DNA of 64,000 bases. Source: Comamonas sp. SCN 65-56 (GTDB lineage Bacteria > Pseudomonadota > Gammaproteobacteria > Burkholderiales > Burkholderiaceae_C). The notes below the pieces were generated by a model. That model had not been told where the DNA came from. It made no database searches and saw only the letters and a program-made list of their open reading frames with translations. Positions 54,403 to 64,000 of the stretch are shown here, piece by piece. Where the stretch lies: positions 1 through 64,000 of the forward strand of contig NZ_MEDS01000016.1 in assembly GCF_001724135.1 (NCBI RefSeq), written 5' to 3'. The translations under genes were made by a program, and so were the position numbers. How positions within the stretch are numbered: the first letter of the stretch is position 1; the number at the start of each line of letters is the position of its first letter.

Positions 54403-54958
54403 CTTTACTCCTGCTTCAAGCTGATATTGCTGTCGTGGCGACCAAGGCCCCGACTCTCGGACGCGCGGCGTCGACTTGCCAAGATGTGCACGCAACGTCC
54501 ATACAGAAACTGTATACAGGTTATGGGTGGCGGGGTCTTGGGTGAAACACCATTGACATTTATGGTGCTTGGTGATAAGCGATCTGCCGAGTGATTTCGG
54601 GTTATGGTTTGGAGGTGATGTTTGCCAGAGGGAATCGATGAGAACGCCTCGGGTTGATTTGCTCTCTACCAAGTGGTTAGCGTCGGTCTTGCGCCCCCGC
54701 CTCACCTGTGGGCAACGGTGGATTGCGATCCGGCGCAAGGTGCGCCGCGTGGTCGGTGCGTACTGGAGCCCCTCGTTTGGAGGTAAAGTCATTGCAACAA
54801 CGGCTTGGCGATGATCGAGTGAGTTGCGGACGCCTCGATGGGCCGCAACGACTCGCTGGATTTTCGCAATTTAGCTGATATGGGAGCACGGGCCCAAGCC
54901 TGTCGTTTTCGCAAAAGCAGCTCTACCACAACACTGACTTCCGGAGACTGATGCCACC
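54403..54958. other. Boundary region between the AT-rich block and the reductase gene
   Basis: 556 bases without a recognisable gene. An open minus-strand frame (to 54792) upstream of the SDR has no family resemblance. Composition rises from AT-rich to GC-rich across it, so it marks the edge of the foreign block. It contains a 10-base palindrome ctgtatacag (54510-54519), part of a larger atacag-aaa-ctgtat element, probably an operator. No transposase remnant could be identified. Confidence 0.45.
54501..54519. promoter_or_regulatory. Candidate operator upstream of the SDR-Rieske unit
   Basis: Overlapping palindromes atacag-aaa-ctgtat and ctgtatacag, about 100-118 bases upstream of the SDR start. 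TGTATACA-like sites are typical GntR-family operators, but the sequence differs from the ATTGCATGCAAT pair at the other end of the block. Its regulator is not in the window. Confidence 0.45.
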
Positions 54959-55918
54959 ATGACCACCACCTTGCAAGCCTATGTCCACGCCCTGACCTAC
55001 GAGGCGCTGGAAACCATCAGCGTCGAGCTGCGCCCCCAGCGCGGCGGTGACTTCCCTGCGTTCACGCCGGGCTCGCACATCGACCTCAACCTGCCCAACG
55101 GCCTGGTGCGCAACTACTCGCTGTGCAACAGCAGCGAGGAGCGCCAGCGCTATGTGGTCGCCGTGCTGCTGGACCGCGCCAGTCGCGGCGGTTCGCGCTG
55201 CGTGCACGAGAGCCTCAAGGTCGGCATGCCCATCACGATTGCCGCGCCGCGCAACAACTTCGCGCTGGTGGAAGACGCCGCGCACAGCGTGCTGGTAGCG
55301 GGCGGCATTGGCATCACGCCGCTGCTGTGCATGGCGCGACGCCTGAAAAGCCTGGGGCGATCGTTCGAGATGCTGTACTTCGCGCGCGAGCGCAAAAGCG
55401 CCGCCTTTCTGGCCGAGCTGCAGGCCCTGGGCATGCCACTGCATCTGCACTTTGACAAGGAAGCCGGTGGTCCGCCCGATCTGCGAGCCCTGCTGGCGCG
55501 GCGCAGCCCCGACGCCAACACGCACTACTACGCCTGTGGACCCGCACCCATGCTCGACGTGTTCGAGCAAGCTTGCGATGACCTCGGCCACGCCAACCAC
55601 CACATTGAGCGCTTCGCCGCGGTGGCGGTGGCGGCATCCGACGCCGCGCTGGCGAGTTTCACCGTCGAGGCGCGGCGCAGCGGCAAATCGCTTCAGGTAA
55701 CGGCGGACAAATCGATTCTGGACACGCTGCTGGACGCAGGCATAGACGTGGACTACAGCTGCTGCGAGGGCGTGTGCGGCACCTGCGAAACCAAGGTGCT
55801 GGGTGGCATTCCGGATCACCGCGATTCGGTGCTGAGCACCAAGGAGCGCGCGGCCAATCAGTCGATGATGGTGTGCGTTGGCGGCAGCAGGAGCGAGACG
55901 CTGGTGCTGGATATTTGA
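54959..55918 (+). CDS. PDR/VanB-type ferredoxin reductase for Rieske oxygenases
   Basis: 319 residues with the order FMN domain (RNYSLCN), NAD domain (GGIGITPLLCMARRL; YACGPAPMLD) and C-terminal plant-type ferredoxin (YSCCEGVCGTCETKVL...C). This is the reductase build of phthalate dioxygenase and vanillate demethylase. GC-rich like the oxygenase operon at 38.7-45 kb and on the same strand as the GntR gene, so it may once have been its neighbour, before the AT-rich block came between. It is the only reductase available to both Rieske enzymes here. Confidence 0.93.
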   Translation: MTTTLQAYVHALTYEALETISVELRPQRGGDFPAFTPGSHIDLNLPNGLVRNYSLCNSSEERQRYVVAVLLDRASRGGSRCVHESLKVGMPITIAAPRNNFALVEDAAHSVLVAGGIGITPLLCMARRLKSLGRSFEMLYFARERKSAAFLAELQALGMPLHLHFDKEAGGPPDLRALLARRSPDANTHYYACGPAPMLDVFEQACDDLGHANHHIERFAAVAVAASDAALASFTVEARRSGKSLQVTADKSILDTLLDAGIDVDYSCCEGVCGTCETKVLGGIPDHRDSVLSTKERAANQSMMVCVGGSRSETLVLDI

Positions 55919-55946
55919 CGCTTTTCGCGCGTGCCGTACGGCTGGG

Positions 55947-56432
55947 TCAGCGGGGCTGCACGAAGCTGCCGGACTTGCCGCCGTGCTTTTCCAGCAGCTG
56001 CACGCCCTCGATCACCATGCCGCGGTCGACCGCCTTGCACATGTCGTAGATGGTCAGCAGCGCCACCTGCACGGCGGTGAGCGCTTCCATCTCCACGCCC
56101 GTGGGTCCGACGGTTTCGGCCCGGGCGCTGCATTGCACGGCGCTCTCGCTCTCCAGCAGCTCAAATTCCACCGCCACGCGCGTGAGCGCAATCGGGTGGC
56201 ACAGCGGGATCAGCTCACTGGTTTTCTTGCTCGCCATGATGCCGGCAATGCGCGCGACACCCAGCACATCGCCCTTTTTCGCACTGCCCGAGGCGATCAA
56301 CGCGAAAGTGGCGTCCTGCATGCGGATGCGTCCGGTGGCAACGGCGATGCGGTGGGTAGCGCTTTTTGCGCCAACGTCAACCATATGGGCCTGGCCCTGG
56401 GCGTCAAAGTGGGTGAGCGGGGAATCGGACAT
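55947..56432 (-). CDS. moaC: Cyclic pyranopterin monophosphate synthase
   Basis: 161 residues, typical MoaC length. Conserved [14 protein letters not shown], the [13 protein letters not shown] box (with the catalytic Lys/His region), [28 protein letters not shown] and the final EKHGGKSG. It acts in molybdenum cofactor synthesis with MoaA. No other moa genes are adjacent. Confidence 0.96.
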   Translation of the reverse strand: MSDSPLTHFDAQGQAHMVDVGAKSATHRIAVATGRIRMQDATFALIASGSAKKGDVLGVARIAGIMASKKTSELIPLCHPIALTRVAVEFELLESESAVQCSARAETVGPTGVEMEALTAVQVALLTIYDMCKAVDRGMVIEGVQLLEKHGGKSGSFVQPR

Positions 56433-56504
56433 GGCGGGCGGAAACCTTCGGTGGAAGCGGGCATCATACGGCGGTCGCAAGCGACCGGACCCGGTCTGAA
56501 ACAT

Positions 56505-58040
56505 ATGCAGGGAAAATCAGTGGTTGCGCAATGCAGGCGGGCGCTGAAAGCTCTTTTTTTGATAGTTTTTATTGGCGTCATGCCTGCGCTCTCGGCGGCC
56601 CAGGGGCTGCCGGCGATGGGCGATGGCGGCGAGATGTCGCTGGCGAGCGAGCGTCAGCTCGGCGAGCGCATCGTCGCCGAGATCTACCGCGACCCCAGCT
56701 ATATGCAGGACCCGGCCATCCAGGAGTATGCGCAGGGCATTCTCGATCGGCTGATCCAGGCGTCGCTGGCGCGCGGAGAAATGACGCCGGAGATGCATGA
56801 GCGCTTCGCCTGGAAGATCCTCCTGATCCGCGACCGCACGGTCAATGCCTTTGCACTGCCTGGCGGCTTCTTCGGCCTGCAGCTCGGCCTGCTGGCGGTG
56901 GTGGATACGCCAGACCAGCTGGCGTCCGTACTGGCGCACGAGCTCAGCCACGTCACGCAGCGCCACATTCCGCGCCTGATCGCGCAGGACAAGCGCATGA
57001 CGCCGTTGATGATAGGTGCGCTGCTGCTGGGCGCCATCGTCGCCGGGCACAGCCCCGATGCCGGCCAGGCGCTGATGGTGGGCGGGCAGGCGCTGGCGGC
57101 GCAAAACCAGCTCAACTTCTCGCGTGACATGGAGCGCGAGGCCGACCGCGTCGGCTTTTCGCTGATGCAGCCCGCCGGCTTTGCGCCGCAGGGCTTTGTC
57201 GCGATGTTCGACAAGCTGCAGGCGGCCAACCGCCTGAACGACAACGGCAGCTGGCCCTGGCTGCGCAGCCACCCGCTGACCACCCAGCGCATCGCTGACA
57301 TGCACAGCCGCCTGCCCAAGGATGAGCCGCCCGCACCCGCGGCGCCGCTGGTGCACGCCATGATGGTGGCGCGCGCGCGCGTGCTGGCGCAGCCGGGCAT
57401 AGACCTCTGGCGCCAATGGCTGCAGGACGCCCAGGACGCGGGCATCGCCAGCCGCCCCCTGGCCGAACGCGTACGGGTGCGCACCCAGGGCGTGCTGGCC
57501 GCGCAGCAGCTCAAGGACCTGAAGCTGGCGCGCGCGCTTTTTGAGCCTTTGCAGGTCGATGTGCGCCAGGATGCGGCCGCGGCACGCCAGGCGCGCCTGA
57601 TGGATGCGGAGCTGGCGCTGGCCGAAGGTGATGCGGCGGCGGCGCTCAAGGCGCTCGGGCCGACGACCGACAAGGAGGCGCGCCCCGAGCTGCTGCTGCG
57701 CACGCAGGCACTGCTGGCTGCGGGCGCTGCGGCTTCCGTGGCAGGGCCGCTGCAGACCCGGGTGACGCTGCATCCGGATGATGGCGCCGCATGGCAGGCG
57801 CTAGCGCAGGTCTGGCACCAGCAGGGACAGATGCTGCGATCCATCCGCGCCGAGGCCGAGGTGCAGGTGGCGCACTACGACTACGCCGCCGCGGTAGACC
57901 GCTTGCGCGCCGGGCAGGACCTGGCGCGCAAGGGCGGCGGTGTGCAGGACTACATCGAAGCCTCGATCATCGACACCCGGCTGCGCGCCGTGAAATCACT
58001 GCTTGACGAACAGACGCGCGAGCGCCGACTCGATCAATAG
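56505..58040 (+). CDS. M48 family periplasmic metalloprotease with TPR-like tail (BepA-like)
   Basis: 511 residues. Signal peptide ([21 protein letters not shown]), then the M48 catalytic core with H145-E146-x-x-H149 (AHELSHV) and the third ligand E212 in EREADRVG. The C-terminal half (~310-500) is Ala/Leu-rich helical repeats of TPR type. This is the layout of BepA/YfgC, an outer-membrane protein quality-control protease. The 3' end overlaps the convergent holin-like gene by 45 bases. Confidence 0.9.
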   Translation: MQGKSVVAQCRRALKALFLIVFIGVMPALSAAQGLPAMGDGGEMSLASERQLGERIVAEIYRDPSYMQDPAIQEYAQGILDRLIQASLARGEMTPEMHERFAWKILLIRDRTVNAFALPGGFFGLQLGLLAVVDTPDQLASVLAHELSHVTQRHIPRLIAQDKRMTPLMIGALLLGAIVAGHSPDAGQALMVGGQALAAQNQLNFSRDMEREADRVGFSLMQPAGFAPQGFVAMFDKLQAANRLNDNGSWPWLRSHPLTTQRIADMHSRLPKDEPPAPAAPLVHAMMVARARVLAQPGIDLWRQWLQDAQDAGIASRPLAERVRVRTQGVLAAQQLKDLKLARALFEPLQVDVRQDAAAARQARLMDAELALAEGDAAAALKALGPTTDKEARPELLLRTQALLAAGAAASVAGPLQTRVTLHPDDGAAWQALAQVWHQQGQMLRSIRAEAEVQVAHYDYAAAVDRLRAGQDLARKGGGVQDYIEASIIDTRLRAVKSLLDEQTRERRLDQ

Positions 58041-58352
58041 GCCGAGCAGCGAGTAGATCAGCGAGCCGATCAGCGCCGCGCCGAAGCCCGCCACCTGAAA
58101 GCCGTCGCCCAGCAGTCCGGAAGCCGCCCAGAACATCAGCGCGTTGATGACGAACAGGAACAGCCCGATGGTGACTATGGTCACGGGCAGCGTCAGAATC
58201 ACGAGGATGGGCCGCAGCACGGCGTTGAGCAGCCCGATCACGAAGGCCGCGCCCAGCGCGGCGCCGAAGCTGTGCACCTGCACGCCGCTGTAGAGATAGG
58301 CCACGCACAGCAGCGCCACCGCGTGCAGGGCCCACTTGAAGAGAATGCGCAT
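57996..58352 (-). CDS. Phage-holin-4 superfamily membrane protein
   Basis: 118 residues with four hydrophobic helices ([74 protein letters not shown]). The LRPIL.ILTLP.TI.T.GLF....NA motif is diagnostic of the family, which is chromosomal and widespread and mostly not phage-derived. Four bases separate it from the TerC stop; probably the same transcript. Confidence 0.88.
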   Translation of the reverse strand: MRILFKWALHAVALLCVAYLYSGVQVHSFGAALGAAFVIGLLNAVLRPILVILTLPVTIVTIGLFLFVINALMFWAASGLLGDGFQVAGFGAALIGSLIYSLLGLLIESALARLFVKQ

Positions 58353-58356
58353 CGCT

Positions 58357-59109
58357 TCAGCCTTCCTTTTTGCTTCTGGCCACCAGCCACTTGCCCGTCG
58401 CTAGCACCAGCAGCGCGCCGGCCAGATGGGAGCCGTAGTAGAGCGCGCCATGCACCTCGGCCAGGCCATCGGCGTTGAGCGTGCCCAGCTTGGGCGCCCA
58501 GAGCCATTGCTCGGGGTGGGTGAAGACCGGGTCGGTCACGAACATGCCGCCGGCGATCCAGCCCAGCAGCATGCCACCGAGCACGATGATGATGGGAAAG
58601 CGCTCCATCAGCTTCATCACCAGTTGCGAGCCACCGACGATGATGGGCACCGAGATCAGCAGGCCGAGGATGACCAGCACCAGCTCATGCGATTGCCCGG
58701 CGTTCTTGGCCGCAGCGGCGATCGCGATCACGTTGTCCAGGCTCATCACCACATCGGCGACGACGATGGTCTTGATGGCGGTGAGCAGCTTGTCGCTGCT
58801 GTGGATGTTCTCGTGCCCGTCTTCGTGCGGCACGATCAGCTTGACGCCAATCCAGATCAGCAGCACCGCGCCCACCAGCTTGACGAAGGGCAGGGTGAGC
58901 AGCGTCATTGCAAAAATGATGAGCACCACACGCAGCCCTATGGCCGCCGCCGTGCCCCAGAAGATGCCCTTGGCGCGCTGCGCGGGCGGCAGCTTGTGGC
59001 AGGCCAGCGCAATCACGACGGCATTGTCGCCGCCGAGCAGGATGTCGATGATGATGAGCTGACCGAGCGCAACCCAAAAGGGCGTGTGCAGGAAGAATTC
59101 CAGATCCAT
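58357..59109 (-). CDS. TerC family integral membrane protein (putative manganese exporter)
   Basis: 250 residues, seven to eight helices; the paired acidic membrane motifs of TerC/Alx are present as IIDILLGGDNAVVIAL and VADVVMSLDNVIAIAA. TerC proteins of this kind export Mn2+. The upstream leader contains a yybP-ykoY (manganese) riboswitch, which supports that role here. Confidence 0.92.
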   Translation of the reverse strand: MDLEFFLHTPFWVALGQLIIIDILLGGDNAVVIALACHKLPPAQRAKGIFWGTAAAIGLRVVLIIFAMTLLTLPFVKLVGAVLLIWIGVKLIVPHEDGHENIHSSDKLLTAIKTIVVADVVMSLDNVIAIAAAAKNAGQSHELVLVILGLLISVPIIVGGSQLVMKLMERFPIIIVLGGMLLGWIAGGMFVTDPVFTHPEQWLWAPKLGTLNADGLAEVHGALYYGSHLAGALLVLATGKWLVARSKKEG

Positions 59110-59232
59110 GTGTACTGTCCTCAAAACCGCTGGAAAGCGGGTCGGTGGTTGTGGATCTTCCGCACCAGCCCGGGAGCTTGCTGCACCACTTGCAGACAGA
59201 CGCCTTGGACCGCACACGGAAAATCCGGGGCC

Positions 59233-59360
59233 CAAGGGTCTTGCTCGGCATGGCGCCCGCCACACCTGACAGGCCGGAAGCGCAGCTGCGCTTCGTGATG
59301 ACGACCGTGCCATCCGCCAGCGCGGCCAGGGCCGCGTCGGCGGGGAGCTACTCCCCCTTG
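59233..59360 (-). promoter_or_regulatory. yybP-ykoY manganese riboswitch
   Basis: On the minus strand the leader of the TerC gene starts CAAGGGGGAGTAGCTCCCC, containing the hallmark GGGGAGTAGC of the yybP-ykoY class. The first helix closes with CCCTTG at 59233-59238 (partner CAAGGG 59355-59360), giving a 128-nt aptamer with several internal stems and a GAGCAAGACC segment before the closing strand. The class senses Mn2+ and sits before TerC/Alx and MntP genes in proteobacteria. The start codon follows 124 nt later. Confidence 0.85.
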
Positions 59361-59421
59361 AATGGGCGAAATTAAACCACAAGCCGCCTATGATGGCCGC
59401 GTCAGTCGCCCGTCTTGCCCC

Positions 59422-59727
59422 ATGCAGCGCCTCATCCAAGCTCCCAATATCGCTATCGCCACCGTCTGGTGCGATCTGCTGTGCGAGGCGGGCATGCCGG
59501 CGACGGTGCAGCGCCAGTACTTGAGCTCGGCGGCCGGACAACTGCCGCCGAGCGAATGCCTGCCCGAAATCTGGCTGGAGCATGGCGAGCACCTGGACCG
59601 CGCGCGTACGCTGCTCGATGCGCTGCAGCGCCTGCCCCAACGCCGCTGGGCCTGCCCTTCGTGCGGCGAGATCGTCGAGGGCGGGTTTGAGCAGTGCTGG
59701 AACTGCGGCGCTCTCATGCCGCGCTGA
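59422..59727 (+). CDS. DUF2007 domain protein with zinc ribbon
   Basis: 101 residues. The N-terminal part is DUF2007 (APNIAIATVWCDLLCEAGMPATVQRQYLSS; LPEIWLEHGEHLDRARTLLDAL); the C terminus is a CPSCGEIVEGGFEQCWNCG zinc ribbon. The family is thought to be a signalling or regulatory adaptor related to PII-like folds. Divergent from the terC gene. Confidence 0.85.
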   Translation: MQRLIQAPNIAIATVWCDLLCEAGMPATVQRQYLSSAAGQLPPSECLPEIWLEHGEHLDRARTLLDALQRLPQRRWACPSCGEIVEGGFEQCWNCGALMPR

Positions 59728-59744
59728 GGCGATAGCGCGGCGTG

Positions 59745-60305
59745 CTACTTCCAGCGCAGCGGCTCCAGCATCGCGCTGCCTTGGCTGCTGCTGAGCGTCA
59801 GCAGGCCTTCCTGCAGCGTAGCCTGCAGCTGCATGTTGCGCTCGGCCAGGGCTGCCAGTGCCTTGGCTGCGTCGGCGGGCAGGCGCCAGACCTGCAGTTT
59901 TTCGAGCCGTGCGAGCCTGGCTTCGATGCCGCGCCACCAGACATCGGCGGCTGAGTGAAAGGTGTAGACGAGTACCGCGTCGGCGCGTGAGCAGGCCTTG
60001 GTGAGCGGCTTTTCCTCAGGTTGGCCAACCTCGATCCACAGGCGTTTGCGGCCGGTGAAATCGGTCAGGGACACGTCCGGATCGTCCGGATCGGACAGGC
60101 CGGCGCCAAACGCCAGCGTTCCATCGCCCTGACACACGTCCTGCAAGGCGTGCGCGTTGAGCGCCAACGCGGCCAGGCGCACCATCATGCGTTCGTCGGT
60201 CTCGCTCGGATGGCGCGCCAGCGTGAGTGCGTGGTCGGCGTAGTAGCTGTGGTCGATGTCGGCGATCGAGAGAGTCGCCTTGAAGATGGTGGATTTGAGG
60301 GCCAT
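59745..60305 (-). CDS. yaeQ: YaeQ family protein
   Basis: 186 residues, full length. Start MALKSTIFKATLSIADIDHSYYADHALTLARHPSETDERMMVRL, then GRKRLWIEVGQPEEKPLTKACSRAD, which is the PD-(D/E)xK-like core of YaeQ. The E. coli member can suppress rfaH defects; the biochemical role is unknown. Confidence 0.95.
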   Translation of the reverse strand: MALKSTIFKATLSIADIDHSYYADHALTLARHPSETDERMMVRLAALALNAHALQDVCQGDGTLAFGAGLSDPDDPDVSLTDFTGRKRLWIEVGQPEEKPLTKACSRADAVLVYTFHSAADVWWRGIEARLARLEKLQVWRLPADAAKALAALAERNMQLQATLQEGLLTLSSSQGSAMLEPLRWK

Positions 60306-60312
60306 GGGGGGG

Positions 60313-60405
60313 AGGTTGAGCGTTGCGGGTTGAGCGTTCAGCGTGAGAAAAGGCGGTGCGATGGCGGGCGTTTGCGCTCAACGCCGAACGCTCAACGCCA
60401 AACCT
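60313..60405. repeat. Intergenic ttgagcgtt inverted repeat
   Basis: Left copies ggttgagcgttgcgggttga (from 60314) and gagcgttcagcg face right copies ggcgctcaacgccgaacgct (around 60373) and caacgcc. It forms a hairpin in the gap between purB and yaeQ and may end purB transcription. It is not the same family as the ~58-bp repeat. Confidence 0.6.
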
Positions 60406-60411
60406 GCCTCT

Positions 60412-62485
<2,074 letters not shown>

Positions 62486-62495
62486 CCCATGCAAC

Positions 62496-62537
62496 GCGCA
62501 AGGCGCGCATTCCCGCTGGGGAGTGCGCGCCTTGCGC
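62496..62537 (+). terminator. Hairpin after GST, weak terminator
   Basis: A perfect 14-bp stem (gcgcaaggcgcgca / tgcgcgccttgcgc) with a 14-base loop, 11 bases after the GST stop. It lacks a T-run, so it is either a Rho-dependent signal, a processing site or a repeat. The rest of the gap to 62753 has no gene-like sequence. Confidence 0.45.
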
Positions 62538-62753
62538 TCAATAAAAACAGCTGCGAAGCGCCCTGAAACGAAAGAAGAGAGGGAGGGAGGAGAGGCCGCC
62601 TCAGGCTTTCAACCGGACATCCGGAAGGCTTCGCAACTGGAAATGGTGTGATGTTTCTGCTTGGGTGAATCGATGTGTCGACCGTGCCGAGACACCGTAT
62701 GGACTGCACGCGTCAACCAAAAGTTCCGCGGGCGATTGTGGCACTTCAACCTG

Positions 62754-63956
62754 TCAAGGCAATTTCGCAAGTCGCTGAAGCGACACTTGCAGGCGCACCT
62801 CGTGCAAGGCCAGCGGGGCTGCCACCTTGTGCTCGCCCAGACGCGTGTCGCGCGGGATGGGCTCGCCCGTGGGCATGCCGCTGCGCCCGATGAGCACGGC
62901 CACGCGCGGCGTCGTTGCCGTGGAGCCACGGCGCAGCACGATGGCGATCTCCCGGCTCGCCAGTCGTACCAGGCTGCCGGGCGGGTACATGCCGAGGGTG
63001 CGCACGAGGGCTGCGCCAGCTTCGTCCACCTGGCCCTGGTCGTCGTAATAGCTGGCCTTGACGGCCGCGGTGACGCTCATGGCCGGGCGCGTCGCCCGCG
63101 GTGCCAGGCGCGCCGCATACACATCGGCGCGCTGCAGCAGCCGCGCCATCTGGCGTGCGGGTTCCTGCGCGGCCAGCGGCCCGCTGGCGTGCTGGTGGTG
63201 CATGGCGACGGCCTGCAACCACGCTGCGTCGGTGACGCCGAGATGGCGCAACAGGGCTTCGGACTGCCGGGCATGATCGTGGATGGCATCGATCTGCGTC
63301 GCGTCAGGTGCGCCAGGCTGGCGTGCCAGCTCATCCTGCAGCGCCGCCATCGCCAGGTTCATGGTCAGCGCGGCGCAGCCCAGGGTGTGCACCTCTTCCT
63401 CGGGCCAGTGCAGGGTTTCATGCGCGGTCAACATGCACATGCTGGCCACCAGCAGGGCGTGCAGCGCGCTGTAGCGCTGCGCTCCCTGGCCGCTGAGCCA
63501 GACCAGGGCCAGCAAGGTGGCGTCGGGTGTGCGCGTGGCGTGGCGCTGCAGGGTGCTTGCCAGCGCCCGCAGCTGGCCATGGAAATCGGCCGCTTGCGGG
63601 TGGCGCAGCAACTGCGAGGTGAAGTGCTCGAGCTCGTGCCAGTCGGGTGGCCCGTCGGCCAGAGCGTCCGCCCGCACCGGCGCGTCGATGTCGATTTTCA
63701 TCGTCGCGATCTGCCCCAGTGGCTGGTCGTCGCGCAGCATCTGGCCGAGCTGCGCGACGTAGCTGCGGTGGCTGTCGGCCGACTCCGTGGTGTCCATGCA
63801 CAGCTGCACGCCACGGGCGATCAGGGTCTCGACTTCCGTGCGGTTGCGGATGACGTAGCCGCGCGGTGCCAGCAGCCCGCCTTCGGCCGAGCGCAGCGTA
63901 AAGGGCAGCGGCTTGCCCAAAGGCAGCGAATCGAGATTGACCGGAATCAGGTTCAT
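62754..63956 (-). CDS. Degenerate HD-GYP-type protein
   Basis: 400 residues. N-terminal PilZ/DUF3391-like strands (PLGKPLPFTLRSAEGGLLAPRGYVI). The central helical domain follows the HD-GYP order but its motifs are broken: HALLVASMCML for the first His, CAALTMNLAMAAL where HD-xGK is expected, AMHHQHASGP in place of HHExxDGxGYP, with ADVYAAR...ARPAMSV later. It is likely a c-di-GMP receptor or scaffold rather than an esterase. No signal peptide. The start at 63956 fits the homology. Confidence 0.75.
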   Translation of the reverse strand: MNLIPVNLDSLPLGKPLPFTLRSAEGGLLAPRGYVIRNRTEVETLIARGVQLCMDTTESADSHRSYVAQLGQMLRDDQPLGQIATMKIDIDAPVRADALADGPPDWHELEHFTSQLLRHPQAADFHGQLRALASTLQRHATRTPDATLLALVWLSGQGAQRYSALHALLVASMCMLTAHETLHWPEEEVHTLGCAALTMNLAMAALQDELARQPGAPDATQIDAIHDHARQSEALLRHLGVTDAAWLQAVAMHHQHASGPLAAQEPARQMARLLQRADVYAARLAPRATRPAMSVTAAVKASYYDDQGQVDEAGAALVRTLGMYPPGSLVRLASREIAIVLRRGSTATTPRVAVLIGRSGMPTGEPIPRDTRLGEHKVAAPLALHEVRLQVSLQRLAKLP

Positions 63957-64000
63957 GGCGGCGTCGTTCAGCCCGGATTATCGGCAGCCCGCGCCGCAGC

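Noticed and set aside
56540-56575. Possible half copy of the repeat (tttttttgatagtttttattg) in the M48 signal peptide
   Set aside because: Only one end matches; the sequence is explained by a hydrophobic signal peptide.
57996-58352. Holin-like gene as evidence of a prophage
   Set aside because: This family is a common chromosomal membrane protein, and no phage structural or integrase genes are nearby.
62538-62560. Possible half copy of the repeat (aaaaacagctgcgaagcgcc)
   Set aside because: Too short and without the second half.

Overview
The window is about two-thirds GC, densely packed, and most resembles a chromosomal segment of a betaproteobacterium of the Comamonadaceae (Acidovorax / Alicycliphilus / Comamonas relatives). 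The pointers are codon use, gene content (SBF-type permease next to an AidB-like dehydrogenase, a GntR-controlled Rieske-oxygenase operon, a YaeQ-purB-GST neighbourhood) and a dispersed ~58-bp palindromic repeat of a kind I associate with this family. No rRNA, tRNA or CRISPR array was seen.

Layout. 0-4.2 kb: an IS30-type transposase cut by the window edge, a small secreted protein, a YjfB-like motility peptide, YigZ, a phospholipase-C-like exoprotein, a mini FlgC-like rod protein and a DUF2061 membrane protein behind a Fur-box-like site. 4.3-8.1 kb: SPFH, DUF4178, DUF350 and YecA/SEC-C genes. 8.1-14.7 kb: a type III restriction-modification locus (small RHH-like protein, Mod, AlbA_2/GHKL ATPase, Res). 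14.7-24 kb: membrane-bound aminopropyltransferase, threonine ammonia-lyase, a 1,213-residue MHYT hybrid kinase with a partner REC-HD-GYP protein, and a FAD amine-oxidase-like lipoprotein. 24-27.4 kb: cytochrome b561 and PepSY divergent from PepSY plus an OmpR/PhoQ-type two-component system. 27.5-29.8 kb: MntA/HepT toxin-antitoxin, an unusual SDR and a membrane-anchored Mrr-like nuclease. 29.9-38.7 kb: M20 peptidase, two paralogous GGDEF proteins flanking a LysA-like decarboxylase and NadE, an SBF permease and an AidB-like dehydrogenase.

38.7-55.9 kb is the catabolic heart. A GC-rich minus-strand operon runs from a Rieske oxygenase (44.9 kb) through a glutamine-synthetase-like ligase, a frameshifted carboxymuconolactone-decarboxylase-like gene, a RidA/2-aminomuconate-deaminase-like protein, a 3-hydroxyanthranilate-dioxygenase-like enzyme, an ABC solute-binding protein and a class I amidotransferase. 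A divergent GntR gene faces it, and two perfect ATTGCATGCAAT palindromes lie in the shared promoter region. The combination of GS-like ligase, amidotransferase, Rieske oxygenase and PDR-type reductase recalls the gamma-glutamyl-anilide logic of aniline dioxygenases. Between the GntR gene and the only Rieske reductase gene (54.96 kb) sits a distinctly AT-richer seven-gene block (two NCS2 nucleobase-type permeases, TIM-barrel protein, AtzA/8-oxoguanine-deaminase-like amidohydrolase, alpha/beta hydrolase, second Rieske oxygenase, SDR). It looks like a horizontally acquired N-heterocycle pathway inserted into the arylamine locus and perhaps sharing its reductase.

56-64 kb: MoaC, an M48 protease, a holin-like membrane protein, a TerC protein behind a convincing yybP-ykoY manganese riboswitch, DUF2007, YaeQ, PurB, a GST and a degenerate HD-GYP protein.

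A cross-cutting feature is the palindromic repeat family. At least eight copies occur, and five lie inside apparently intact coding sequences (mod, res, the FAD oxidoreductase twice, the SDR) without breaking the reading frame. mod also carries a second, unrelated 107-bp palindrome.
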